In this document: positions 56,680-64,000 of the stretch, piece by piece
Layout of the letters: each line of letters starts with the position of its first letter
Position numbering within the stretch: the stretch's first letter is position 1
DNA from: Streptococcus sp. sy004
GTDB taxonomy: Bacteria > Bacillota > Bacilli > Lactobacillales > Streptococcaceae
Assembly: GCF_007859205.1 (NCBI RefSeq)
Contig: NZ_VOHP01000001.1
Span: 124,001 to 188,000, forward strand
Length of the DNA stretch: 64,000 nt
Direction of reading: 5' to 3'
Position numbers and translations under genes: made by a program
Notes under the pieces: model-generated
What the model was told of the DNA's origin: nothing
The model's database searches: none
The model's input: only the letters and a program-made list of their open reading frames with translations

Positions 56680-57857
56680 GCAAATTAGCCAAGCGAATCC
56701 AAACCATGCAAGAAAGTGCCACCTTAGCTACTGGTGCTAGGGCACAGGCTTTGAAAGCACAGGGCAAGGATATTATTGACTTGACATTAGGACAACCTGA
56801 TTTTCCAACGCCTGAAAATATTGGTAAACAAGCCATTGACAGTATTGTAAGTGGTCAAGCGAGCTACTATACTGTAGCCAGTGGTTTACCAGATTTGAAA
56901 TCTGCTATTGCAAGCTACATGAAACATTATTATGGTTATGAGGTGTCGTCAAAGGAAATTGTAGCCGCTACTGGAGCTAAATTTATCCTCTATGCCTTTT
57001 TTATGGCTGTCTTAGATAAAGGTGATGAGGTTCTCATCCCAACACCTTATTGGGTATCTTATGCTGAGCAGGTCGTCTTGGCTCAGGGTCATCCTATTTT
57101 TATTGAAACTAATGAAACCAATCAGTTTAAGGTTACGGTAGCTGATTTGGAACAGATGGTCAGTTCGCGGACGAAAGTTTTGCTATTAAATACACCATCA
57201 AATCCAACGGGAATGGTTTATAGTCGTGAAGAGTTATTGGCTATTGGTCGTTGGGCGGTGGAGCGAGATGTTTTAATTTTAGCTGATGATATCTATGGAC
57301 GCTTGGTTTATAATGAAACAGAGTTTGTTCCAATTTCCAGTTTATCTGAAGCCATTCGGCAACAAACTGTCGTGGTCAATGGGGTGTCTAAGACCTATGC
57401 CATGACAGGTTGGCGAGTTGGTTTTGCAGTTGGAAATGCAGCCATTATTTCTGCTATGAGTAAGTTCGTCAGTCAAACCACATCTAATTTGACCACAGTT
57501 GCTCAATATGCAGCCATTGAAGCTCTAACTGGTCCACAAGATGAGGTTGAAAAGATGCGTCAAGCTTTTGAAGAGCGTCTAAATACCATTTATCCACTTA
57601 TCCAAGAGATTCCAGGTTTTAGTTTAATTAAACCTCAAGGTGCCTTTTATCTTTTTATCAATGTCAGTGAAGCCATGAAACTAAAAGGCTATGAGCAAGT
57701 TGTTGATTTAACCAATGATTTACTTGAAAAAACAGGTGTGGCCCTTGTTGCAGGTGAAGGATTTGGTGCACCAAATCATATTCGTCTAAGTTATGCGACA
57801 GACTTAAAGAGTTTAACAGAAGCCGCTAAACGCATTAAGTCTTTTATGGAAAATTAA
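56676..57857 (+). CDS. Pyridoxal-phosphate aminotransferase (AspB-like)
   Basis: 393-residue class I aminotransferase. PLP lysine in NGVSKTYAMTGWRVG, PLP-binding NTPSNPTG and DDIYGRL, and the carboxylate arginine in HIRLSYA. Position before asnS matches Bacillus aspB, so aspartate as substrate is likely, supplying the precursor of asparagine; a broader specificity is possible. Confidence 0.9.
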   Translation: MSKLAKRIQTMQESATLATGARAQALKAQGKDIIDLTLGQPDFPTPENIGKQAIDSIVSGQASYYTVASGLPDLKSAIASYMKHYYGYEVSSKEIVAATGAKFILYAFFMAVLDKGDEVLIPTPYWVSYAEQVVLAQGHPIFIETNETNQFKVTVADLEQMVSSRTKVLLLNTPSNPTGMVYSREELLAIGRWAVERDVLILADDIYGRLVYNETEFVPISSLSEAIRQQTVVVNGVSKTYAMTGWRVGFAVGNAAIISAMSKFVSQTTSNLTTVAQYAAIEALTGPQDEVEKMRQAFEERLNTIYPLIQEIPGFSLIKPQGAFYLFINVSEAMKLKGYEQVVDLTNDLLEKTGVALVAGEGFGAPNHIRLSYATDLKSLTEAAKRIKSFMEN

Positions 57858-57878
57858 AATAGAAAGAAAAGAAAAATG

Positions 57879-59225
57879 ATGTCAAAAGATTATGTTGCAA
57901 TTATTGATGTGAAAGATCATGTTGGTCAGGAAGTGACCATCGGTGCATGGGTGGCTAACAAGTCAGGTAAAGGAAAATTAGCCTTTTTGCAATTACGAGA
58001 TGGCACAGCCTTTTTCCAAGCTGTTGCTTTTAAGCCTAATTTTATTGAAAAATATGGTGAAGAAGACGGAACAGCCAAGTTTGACGTGATTAAACGCCTT
58101 AGCCAAGAAACGTCTGTTTTGGTAACAGGTATCGTTAAAGAAGATGAACGCTCAAAATTTGGTTATGAACTTGATGTGACGGACTTGGAAGTGGTTGGAG
58201 AAAGTGTGGATTATCCAATTACACCAAAAGAACATGGGACAGATTTCTTGATGGATCACCGTCATTTGTGGTTACGTTCACGTCGTCAAATGGCTATCAT
58301 GCAAATCCGTAATGCTATTATTTATGCGACTTATGAATTTTTTGACCAAAATGGCTTTGTCAAATTTGATAGCCCAATCTTATCAGGAAATGCAGCTGAA
58401 AATACGACAGAACTGTTTGAAACAGACTACTTTGGCAATCCAGCTTTCTTAAGTCAATCGGGTCAACTTTATCTAGAAGCAGGGGTTATGGCCTTGGGAC
58501 GAGTATTTGACTTTGGTCCAGTTTTCCGTGCTGAAAAATCTAAGACACGTCGTCATTTGACTGAATTTTGGATGATGGATGCAGAGTATGCTTTCATGAG
58601 TCATGAACAGTCACTTGATTTACAAGAAGCTTATGTTAAAGCCTTGATTCAAGGGGTATTAGACCGTGCACCTCAAGCCTTAGAAATTCTAGAACGTGAT
58701 GTTGAAGCGCTTAAACGCTACATTGCAGAGCCATTTAAGCGTGTGTCTTATGATGATGCTATCAGTCTTTTGCAAGAGCATGAGGCAGACGAAGATGCAG
58801 ATTATGAACACTTAGAGCATGGTGATGATTTTGGTTCACCACATGAAACGTGGATTTCTAACTACTTTGGTGTTCCGACTTTTGTGGTCAACTACCCAGC
58901 TAGCTTTAAGGCCTTCTATATGAAACCAGTGCCAGGCAATCCTGAGCGTGTCTTGTGTGCGGATTTGTTGGCACCAGAAGGCTATGGTGAAATCATTGGT
59001 GGTTCGGTTCGTGAAGATGATTACCAAAAATTATATGACAAGATTGTAGCAGAAGGACTAGATCCTAAGGATTATGCCTTCTATCTTGATTTGCGTAAAT
59101 ATGGATCAGTTCCTCATGCAGGTTTTGGTCTAGGCTTGGAGCGTATGGTGACCTTTGTGGCAGGAACGAAACATATCCGTGAAGCCATTCCATTCCCACG
59201 CATGTTACATCGTTTGAAACCATAA
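57879..59225 (+). CDS. asnS: Asparagine-tRNA ligase
   Basis: 448 residues from the second of two tandem ATGs (MSKDY). OB-fold anticodon-binding domain at about 1-110, class II core with motif 2 [21 protein letters not shown] and motif 3 [10 protein letters not shown]. AsnS and not AspS, based on length, the [24 protein letters not shown] segment and the context behind aspB. Ends at a UUCG terminator. Confidence 0.95.
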   Translation: MSKDYVAIIDVKDHVGQEVTIGAWVANKSGKGKLAFLQLRDGTAFFQAVAFKPNFIEKYGEEDGTAKFDVIKRLSQETSVLVTGIVKEDERSKFGYELDVTDLEVVGESVDYPITPKEHGTDFLMDHRHLWLRSRRQMAIMQIRNAIIYATYEFFDQNGFVKFDSPILSGNAAENTTELFETDYFGNPAFLSQSGQLYLEAGVMALGRVFDFGPVFRAEKSKTRRHLTEFWMMDAEYAFMSHEQSLDLQEAYVKALIQGVLDRAPQALEILERDVEALKRYIAEPFKRVSYDDAISLLQEHEADEDADYEHLEHGDDFGSPHETWISNYFGVPTFVVNYPASFKAFYMKPVPGNPERVLCADLLAPEGYGEIIGGSVREDDYQKLYDKIVAEGLDPKDYAFYLDLRKYGSVPHAGFGLGLERMVTFVAGTKHIREAIPFPRMLHRLKP

Positions 59226-59250
59226 AAAGATCGCTTCGGCGATTTTTTTC
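59226..59250 (+). terminator. UUCG-loop terminator after asnS
   Basis: AAGATCGC and GCGATTTT around a TTCG tetraloop closed by C-G, then T-run. Confidence 0.88.
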
Positions 59251-59279
59251 GTTGCTTATCGTCGGATATTCTTGATTTA

Positions 59280-59288
59280 TGCTATAAT
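59280..59288 (+). promoter_or_regulatory. Extended -10 promoter of rapZ-yvcK-whiA
   Basis: TGCTATAAT, with GAAAGGAG ahead of ATG 59318. Confidence 0.7.
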
Positions 59289-59317
59289 GTAGAAAAGATA
59301 AGGAAAGGAGTGTTGTC

Positions 59318-60205
59318 ATGAATAAAGGCCTTGATTTAGTGATTGTGACAGGAATGAGTGGTGCGGGTAAAACCGTAGCTATCCAATCCTTCGAAGATCG
59401 TGGCTACTTTACCATTGATAATATGCCACCGGCCTTGGTCCCAAAATTTTTAGAGTTAATTCAACAGACTGATGATTACCAGTCTGTCGCCTTGGTCATT
59501 GATATGCGTAGTCGTCTTTTTTTCAAGGAGATGAGCCAAATTTTAGACCAGCTAGAAAGTAATGCTCAGTTAGCTGTCAAAATCCTATTCTTAGATGCAA
59601 CAGATAGTGAATTAGTTGCCCGTTATAAGGAAACGAGACGTAGTCATCCCTTGGCAGCAGACGGCAGGGTATTAGATGGGATTAGCCGTGAACGTGAGTT
59701 GCTAGCTCCCTTGAAAAATCTGAGTCAACATGTTGTTGATACTACCGAATTAACTCCTCGTCAATTACGCCAAACCATCCTTGATCAATTTTGCCAATGG
59801 GATGATCAATCTGGTTTTCGTATTGAAGTGATGAGTTTTGGTTTTAAGTATGGACTGCCTTTGGATGCAGACTTGGTTTTTGATGTTCGCTTTTTGCCCA
59901 ATCCTTATTATCAACAATCCTTACGCGAGCAGACTGGCTTGGATAAGGAAGTGTTTGATTATGTGATGACGCAACCCCAGTCCGAGCAATTTTACCAGCA
60001 TTTACTGGCAATGCTAGAGCCGATTTTACCGTCTTACAAGGCAGAAGGCAAGTCAATTTTGACACTGGCTATTGGTTGCACAGGTGGTCAGCATCGTAGT
60101 GTGGCTTTTACTCATAGACTGGCTCAAGATTTGTCGAAAAATTGGTTGGTTAATGAAAATCATCGTGACCGTGAACGACGTAAGGAAACGGTGAATCGCT
60201 CATGA
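59318..60205 (+). CDS. rapZ: RNase adapter protein RapZ (YvcJ)
   Basis: 295-residue P-loop protein. Walker A GMSGAGKT near residues 13-20, and the C-terminal [10 protein letters not shown] of the family. In E. coli it directs RNase E to a small RNA controlling glmS; in Firmicutes the YvcJ form binds UDP-sugar related ligands and affects competence. First of the conserved rapZ-yvcK-whiA trio; overlaps yvcK by four bases. Confidence 0.93.
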   Translation: MNKGLDLVIVTGMSGAGKTVAIQSFEDRGYFTIDNMPPALVPKFLELIQQTDDYQSVALVIDMRSRLFFKEMSQILDQLESNAQLAVKILFLDATDSELVARYKETRRSHPLAADGRVLDGISRERELLAPLKNLSQHVVDTTELTPRQLRQTILDQFCQWDDQSGFRIEVMSFGFKYGLPLDADLVFDVRFLPNPYYQQSLREQTGLDKEVFDYVMTQPQSEQFYQHLLAMLEPILPSYKAEGKSILTLAIGCTGGQHRSVAFTHRLAQDLSKNWLVNENHRDRERRKETVNRS

Positions 60206-61197
60206 GAAAACCAAAAGTAACCGTTATTGGTGGTGGAACAGGCATTCCAGTCATTTTGAGTAGCCTTCGCCATGAAGATGTTGATATTACAGCTATTGTG
60301 ACTGTTGCTGATGATGGCAGCTCATCAGGGCAACTGCGTTCAGCCATGAAAATTTCACCACCTGGCGATCTTCGCAATGTTTTAGTGGCAATGAGTGATA
60401 TGCCCAAATTTTACGAGCAAATCTTTCAGTATCGTTTCCAAGAAAATGATGGGCCCTTGGCAGGTCATCCCTTGGGTAATTTGATTATAGCAGGTCTGTC
60501 AGAGATGCAGGGGTCAACCTATAAGGCTATGCAAATCTTGACCCAGTTTTTCCATACAACAGGTAAGATTTATCCTGCTAGCGACCAGCCCTTGACCCTA
60601 CATGCAGTTTTCCAAGATGGACACGAAGTGGTGGGAGAGAGTAGCATTTCGGATTATCAAGGCATGATTGATCATGTTTTTGTCACTAACACTTATAATG
60701 ATGACACACCAAAAGCCAGCGATCAGGTGGTTAAGGCTATTATGGAGAGTGACTTGATTGTCTTAGGCCCTGGTTCACTCTTTACCTCCATTTTGCCAAA
60801 TCTCGTGATTCCAGAAATCCGTGAAGCACTTTTGGTGACACAAGCAGAAGTTGCTTATGTTTGCAATATCATGACCCAGTATGGTGAAACGGAACATTTC
60901 AAAGACAGTGACCATGTTGCTGTCTTGAATCGGCACTTGGGACAAGATATTATTGATACCGTCTTGGTTAATGTCGAGCCTGTTCCTAGTGGCTACATGA
61001 ATAGCCATGCTTTTGATGAATACTTGGTGCAAGTGGAGCATGATTTGACAGGCTTACAAAAACTAACCAAACGAGTAGTCGCCTCTAACTTTCTACGCTT
61101 GAAAAATGGCGGAGCTTTTCATGATGGCAATCGAGTTGTGGCAGAATTGATGCAGCTAATTAAAGGAAGACAAGATGAGTTTCACCACACGAATTAA
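60202..61197 (+). CDS. yvcK: YvcK/GlmR gluconeogenesis factor
   Basis: 331 residues. The glycine-rich start [12 protein letters not shown] and [12 protein letters not shown] bind UDP-N-acetylglucosamine. [13 protein letters not shown] is also conserved. Links cell-wall precursor supply to carbon source in Bacillus. Overlaps whiA by 23 bases. Confidence 0.94.
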   Translation: MRKPKVTVIGGGTGIPVILSSLRHEDVDITAIVTVADDGSSSGQLRSAMKISPPGDLRNVLVAMSDMPKFYEQIFQYRFQENDGPLAGHPLGNLIIAGLSEMQGSTYKAMQILTQFFHTTGKIYPASDQPLTLHAVFQDGHEVVGESSISDYQGMIDHVFVTNTYNDDTPKASDQVVKAIMESDLIVLGPGSLFTSILPNLVIPEIREALLVTQAEVAYVCNIMTQYGETEHFKDSDHVAVLNRHLGQDIIDTVLVNVEPVPSGYMNSHAFDEYLVQVEHDLTGLQKLTKRVVASNFLRLKNGGAFHDGNRVVAELMQLIKGRQDEFHHTN

Positions 61198-62086
61198 AGA
61201 AGAAGTTTTAGGGCTTCCCCAACCCGATAAGGCACAACTAGCAGCACTTGTAAAAATGTCTGGTAATTTGAGCCTGACTGCTGACGGCTTAACTCTTTCA
61301 ATCATGACTGAAAATGCTAAAATTGCTCGTCATATTTATGAACAGTTAGTGGCTTATTACCACATTGAGCCAGAAGTTTCCCATCATCAAAAAACCAATT
61401 TGAAAAAAAATCGTGTCTATTTGGTGGTGGTGAGTCAGGATGTGTCACACATTTTAGCAGATTTACAATTAGCCGATGCTTTTTTTGGTCTGTCAACAGG
61501 TATTGAAAAACGTGTCTTATCTGATGATGATGTGGGACGCGACTATCTCCGCGGGGCTTTTCTAGCCACAGGAACGGTAAGGGATCCAGAATCTGGTAAG
61601 TATCAACTTGAAATATTTTCAGTTTATTTGGATCATGCCCAAGACCTAGCTAAGCTCATGCGTAAATTTATGCTAGATGCCAAGGTCTTGGAACATAAAA
61701 ACGGTGCGATTACTTATTTACAAAAAGCAGAGGACATTATGGATTTTCTGATTGTAATTAAGGCCATGGAAGCTTGGAGCAGTTTTGAGGAGATTAAACT
61801 GTTACGAGAAACACGCAATGATATTAACCGTGCCAACAATGCTGAAACAGCTAATATCGCTAAAACTATCACAGCCAGCATGAAAACCATTAACAATATC
61901 ATTAAAATTATGGATAATCTTGGCTTGGAAAATTTGCCTTTGGAATTGCAACAAATCGCCCAAGTAAGAGTGGCTCATCCTGATTACTCTATTCAGCAGA
62001 TAGCCGATAGTTTGGATTTTCCCTTGACCAAAAGTGGTGTCAATCATAGGCTGCGTAAGCTCAATAAGCTGGCAGAAGAGTTATAA
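61175..62086 (+). CDS. whiA: DNA-binding protein WhiA
   Basis: 303 residues. An N-terminal LAGLIDADG-derived domain ([17 protein letters not shown]) and a C-terminal helix-turn-helix ([33 protein letters not shown]). In Firmicutes WhiA influences cell division and chromosome segregation. AAAGGAAG precedes the ATG inside yvcK. Terminator after. Confidence 0.95.
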   Translation: MSFTTRIKEEVLGLPQPDKAQLAALVKMSGNLSLTADGLTLSIMTENAKIARHIYEQLVAYYHIEPEVSHHQKTNLKKNRVYLVVVSQDVSHILADLQLADAFFGLSTGIEKRVLSDDDVGRDYLRGAFLATGTVRDPESGKYQLEIFSVYLDHAQDLAKLMRKFMLDAKVLEHKNGAITYLQKAEDIMDFLIVIKAMEAWSSFEEIKLLRETRNDINRANNAETANIAKTITASMKTINNIIKIMDNLGLENLPLELQQIAQVRVAHPDYSIQQIADSLDFPLTKSGVNHRLRKLNKLAEEL

Positions 62087-62090
62087 CTAA

Positions 62091-62122
62091 GAAAACTAGC
62101 CAATAATTTGACTAGTTTTTTT
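62091..62122 (+). terminator. Terminator after whiA
   Basis: AAAACTAG and CTAGTTTT around a 12-base loop, followed by a T-run. Confidence 0.8.
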
Positions 62123-62129
62123 ATTTTTC

Positions 62130-62157
62130 TTGAAAAATTTGCAAAAGATGATATACT
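62130..62157 (+). promoter_or_regulatory. Promoter of the zinc-binding protein gene
   Basis: -35 TTGAAA (62130-62135), a 16-base spacer and -10 TATACT (62152-62157) with TGA ahead (extended -10). Confidence 0.7.
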
Positions 62158-62168
62158 TAACTGGTTAA
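62157..62168 (+). promoter_or_regulatory. AdcR zinc-repressor operator
   Basis: TTAACTGGTTAA is an exact TTAAC-nn-GTTAA box. It touches the last base of the -10 element, so zinc-loaded AdcR would block initiation. Confidence 0.88.
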
Positions 62169-62186
62169 TCAATTAAGGAGAATACC

Positions 62187-63146
62187 ATGAAACACCTCTA
62201 TCAATTTTGTACCTTATTGAGTTTCTTTCTAATGAGCCTAGGTTTTAGAAGTTATTCAGTTTTGGCAGAAACTCAGCCTATTAAAGTGATGACCACTTTC
62301 TATCCGATTTATACCTTTACCAAGGCAGTTGTTGGTAACACAGGAGATGTGACCATGTTGATTGGACCTGGAATGGAAATTCATGACTTTGAACCCTCAA
62401 CGAAAATCATGATAGAGTTGGAAAAAACAGATGATTTTATCTATCTTGATCCAAGTATGGAAACTTGGGTTGCTCAGTTAGAAAAAAGCAATAGTAGCAG
62501 AAAAACGAATATGATTAAGGCTAGTGGTGAGATGATATTAGCGACTAGTCAAGAAAGTCCAGAAGAACATCAAAAAGAAGAACATGTTCATGAAGTTGAT
62601 CCACATCTTTGGCTGTCACCACGTCGAGCGATTCAATTGGTCGAAAACATCAAAGACAGTTTAGTCAAGGCACATCCTGATTTAGCTTCTCAATTTGAAC
62701 AAAATGTAGCCCAGTATTTGAAACAGTTGAAAGAACTGGATGAAGACTATCAAGTGGCTTTTTCACAAGCCAAACAGAAAAGCTTTGTCACTCAGCATGC
62801 CGCTTTTACTTATTTAGCTTTGGATTATCAGCTGCAACAAATTGCCATAACAGGCATCTCAGCAGATATAGAACCAAGTGCTAAACGCCTAATCCAACTC
62901 ATCGACTATGTCAAAAAATATGAGATTAAGTATATTTATTTTGAAAAAAGTGCCTCAAAAAATCTAGCTAGAACACTTGCCAGTGAAGCCAATCTGAATA
63001 TCGCTGTACTTAACCCCTTGGAAAGTCTAACCCAAGAAGAAATCAAGAAAGGCCAAGATTACTTCTCTGTCATGCGAGCCAATCTTAAAGCCCTTCGTTT
63101 AACAACGGATCGTGCAAGTAAAGCTGTTGAGGATGAAAAGGACTAA
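62187..63146 (+). CDS. Zinc-binding ABC transporter substrate-binding protein (ZnuA/AdcA family) without lipobox
   Basis: 319 residues of the cluster A-I metal receptors. Zinc ligands expected at H66 (EIHDFEPS), H140 (VDPHLWLSP) and H204 (TQHAAFTYL), with an acidic fourth ligand near the C-terminus. A short His-rich loop (EEHQKEEHVHE, about 126-136) lies next to the site. The leader peptide has a hydrophobic core and VLA-ET cut site but no cysteine after it; the only cysteine is residue 8. So it should be released or loosely held rather than lipid-anchored, unlike AdcA, AdcAII and Lmb. No ZinT domain and no Pht gene behind it. AdcR box ahead. Confidence 0.9.
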   Translation: MKHLYQFCTLLSFFLMSLGFRSYSVLAETQPIKVMTTFYPIYTFTKAVVGNTGDVTMLIGPGMEIHDFEPSTKIMIELEKTDDFIYLDPSMETWVAQLEKSNSSRKTNMIKASGEMILATSQESPEEHQKEEHVHEVDPHLWLSPRRAIQLVENIKDSLVKAHPDLASQFEQNVAQYLKQLKELDEDYQVAFSQAKQKSFVTQHAAFTYLALDYQLQQIAITGISADIEPSAKRLIQLIDYVKKYEIKYIYFEKSASKNLARTLASEANLNIAVLNPLESLTQEEIKKGQDYFSVMRANLKALRLTTDRASKAVEDEKD

Positions 63147-63164
63147 TGAAATAAATGATGAGAC

Positions 63165-63206
63165 AGCTATTTTAAGAAGATTATCTTCTTAAAATAGCTT
63201 TTTTAT
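63165..63206 (+). terminator. Terminator after the zinc-binding protein gene
   Basis: AGCTATTTTAAGAAGA and TCTTCTTAAAATAGCT are exact 16-base arms around TTA, followed by a T-run. Confidence 0.92.
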
Positions 63207-63211
63207 TTAAC

Positions 63212-63245
63212 AAAAAACTCCTTCTCGATAAGTCGAAAAGGAGTT
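63212..63245 (-). terminator. Minus-strand terminator of rpmE2
   Basis: On the minus strand AACTCCTTTTCGA and TCGAGAAGGAGTT form a stem (one mispair), followed by TTTTT. Confidence 0.8.
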
Positions 63246-63273
63246 AAGTTCAAACCTAGTTTGATATGGTTTC

Positions 63274-63516
63274 TTATTTGAGACCGTATTTTTTGTTGAA
63301 ACGATCCACACGTCCATCTGCTTGAGTGAATTTTTGACGACCAGTGTAGAATGGATGAGAATCAGATGAAATCTCAACACGGATAAGTGGGTAAGTTTCC
63401 CCTTCAAATTCAACCGTTTCTTTTGAAGATTTTGTTGAACCACTTAGGAACTGGTAACCAGTAGTAGTGTCAAGGAATACAACCGGACGGTATTCTGGAT
63501 GGATGTCTTTTTTCAT
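63274..63516 (-). CDS. rpmE2: 50S ribosomal protein L31, type B
   Basis: 80 residues. [25 protein letters not shown] and the end RFNKKYGLK are typical of type B. The zinc-ligand cysteines of type A are absent (no cysteine at all). Zinc-independent L31 frees zinc in the cell. Next to an AdcR-controlled gene but without an AdcR box in its own promoter. Ribosome-binding site GAAAGGAA. Confidence 0.95.
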   Translation of the reverse strand: MKKDIHPEYRPVVFLDTTTGYQFLSGSTKSSKETVEFEGETYPLIRVEISSDSHPFYTGRQKFTQADGRVDRFNKKYGLK

Positions 63517-63572
63517 GTTAAAAAATTCCTTTCTGCCATAGCTTTTCTAAGCCATAGTTTATTAACCATTTC

Positions 63573-63600
63573 ATTCTACCACATTATTTTTTTTTGTCAA
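63573..63600 (-). promoter_or_regulatory. Promoter of rpmE2
   Basis: Minus strand: TTGACA (63600-63595), a 16-base spacer and TAGAAT (63578-63573) with TGG ahead. The leader carries two copies of CTATGGC 12 bases apart, of unknown meaning. Confidence 0.78.
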
Positions 63601-63615
63601 GATTTTTGCTGAGAT

Positions 63616-64000
63616 TTATTGAAAAAGTTCTTGTAACTCACGATAGATTTGCTGATTTTCTTCGACTGAGGCTGAATTAGCTCCGCTAGCAAGGGGGTGT
63701 CCACCACCATCATGTTTTTTTGCTACTTGATTGATGACTTTTTCCTTGCTACGCAAGCGAACGCGGTAATGTCCTTCTGGTTGTTCGACAAAAATCGCCC
63801 AGGTCTGCACGCTATCAATTTTACCAGGGCTCCCCACGATAGCTGCAGTATCAGCATCGGTCACCCCAAACTGAGCTAATCGTTCTTGGGTGAGAGTGAC
63901 ACAGGCAACACCATGTTCATCAATTTCTAGATTTTCAAACACATAGCCTTGTAGCTTGGCAATTTTCAAGGAAAAACTATCCATCTGTCGTGCTAGAGCA
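63616..64000 (-). CDS. nrnA: DHH-family phosphoesterase NrnA (C-terminal part, cut by window end)
   Basis: The frame is open to the window edge; only the last 127 codons are present. They form the DHHA1 substrate-binding domain, with RVRLRSKEKVINQVAKKHDGGGHPLASGA as its GGGH signature. NrnA degrades very short RNAs and pAp or pApA. The related GdpP is excluded by the lack of a longer tail and by the GGGHPLASGA form. Reads toward rpmE2. Confidence 0.85.
   Translation of the reverse strand, partial: ALARQMDSFSLKIAKLQGYVFENLEIDEHGVACVTLTQERLAQFGVTDADTAAIVGSPGKIDSVQTWAIFVEQPEGHYRVRLRSKEKVINQVAKKHDGGGHPLASGANSASVEENQQIYRELQELFQ

Noticed and set aside
63540-63572. AdcR box ahead of rpmE2
   Set aside because: The minus strand reads GGTTAATAAAC, which lacks the TTAAC-nn-GTTAA symmetry.

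Overview
The window reads as chromosome of a streptococcus. It is AT-rich and gene-dense, and most genes run on the + strand. Support comes from gyrB followed by ezrA, the rexB-rexA recombination nuclease pair, a preQ1-II riboswitch in front of queT (a class known mainly from Streptococcaceae), the fabM/fabT/fabH-acpP-fabK...accA cluster with FabT boxes, an SpxR-type CBS-HotDog regulator, and a TTAAC-nn-GTTAA AdcR zinc box. I could not fix the species. No rRNA, tRNA, CRISPR array, insertion sequence or prophage was seen.

Layout. 1-6.6 kb: 3' end of a P1B-4 metal-efflux ATPase, gyrB, ezrA, an rRNA methyltransferase and a YlbF-family protein. 6.7-17.4 kb: glutathione reductase, a small membrane protein, a GH3 hexosaminidase, cysteine desulfurase-thiI (4-thiouridine/sulfur transfer), a GNAT-spxR-map-yihY run, a GtrA protein, then preQ1-II-queT-OsmC. 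17.4-24.2 kb: rexB-rexA. 24.2-27.1 kb: small proteins, trhO and a fumarylacetoacetase-fold hydratase. 27.2-37.8 kb: the complete type II fatty-acid synthesis and acetyl-CoA carboxylase cluster, with three FabT operators. 37.8-39.2 kb: an RlmCD-type rRNA methyltransferase.

39.2-42.5 kb is the accessory part: two adjacent decayed genes (single-base frameshifts and an in-frame stop), an MFS exporter and an intracellular GH43-like protein with a leftover reading frame behind it. 42.5-47.5 kb returns to core genes (SAP-domain protein, DUF1149, DegV, cca, an ABC-F ATPase). 47.5-49.6 kb holds an unannotated 40-residue gene behind a perfect 17-bp inverted repeat, then a single-chain DUF262-DUF1524 protein resembling GmrSD/BrxU type IV restriction enzymes; this is the best candidate for a defence-related locus. 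49.7-53 kb: a MacAB-like efflux operon under an exact consensus promoter. 53-64 kb: a divergent MBL hydrolase/dinG pair, tseB-aspB-asnS, rapZ-yvcK-whiA, a zinc-binding protein gene under an AdcR box, rpmE2 (zinc-free L31) and the 3' part of nrnA.

A recurring theme is genes whose start codon lies 6-9 bases after a good -10 element and which have no ribosome-binding site (5049, 8637, 12285, 42571 on +, 53648 on -, and nearly 53709). These are candidate leaderless mRNAs. All functional statements rest on motif and family recognition by eye; no database search was run.
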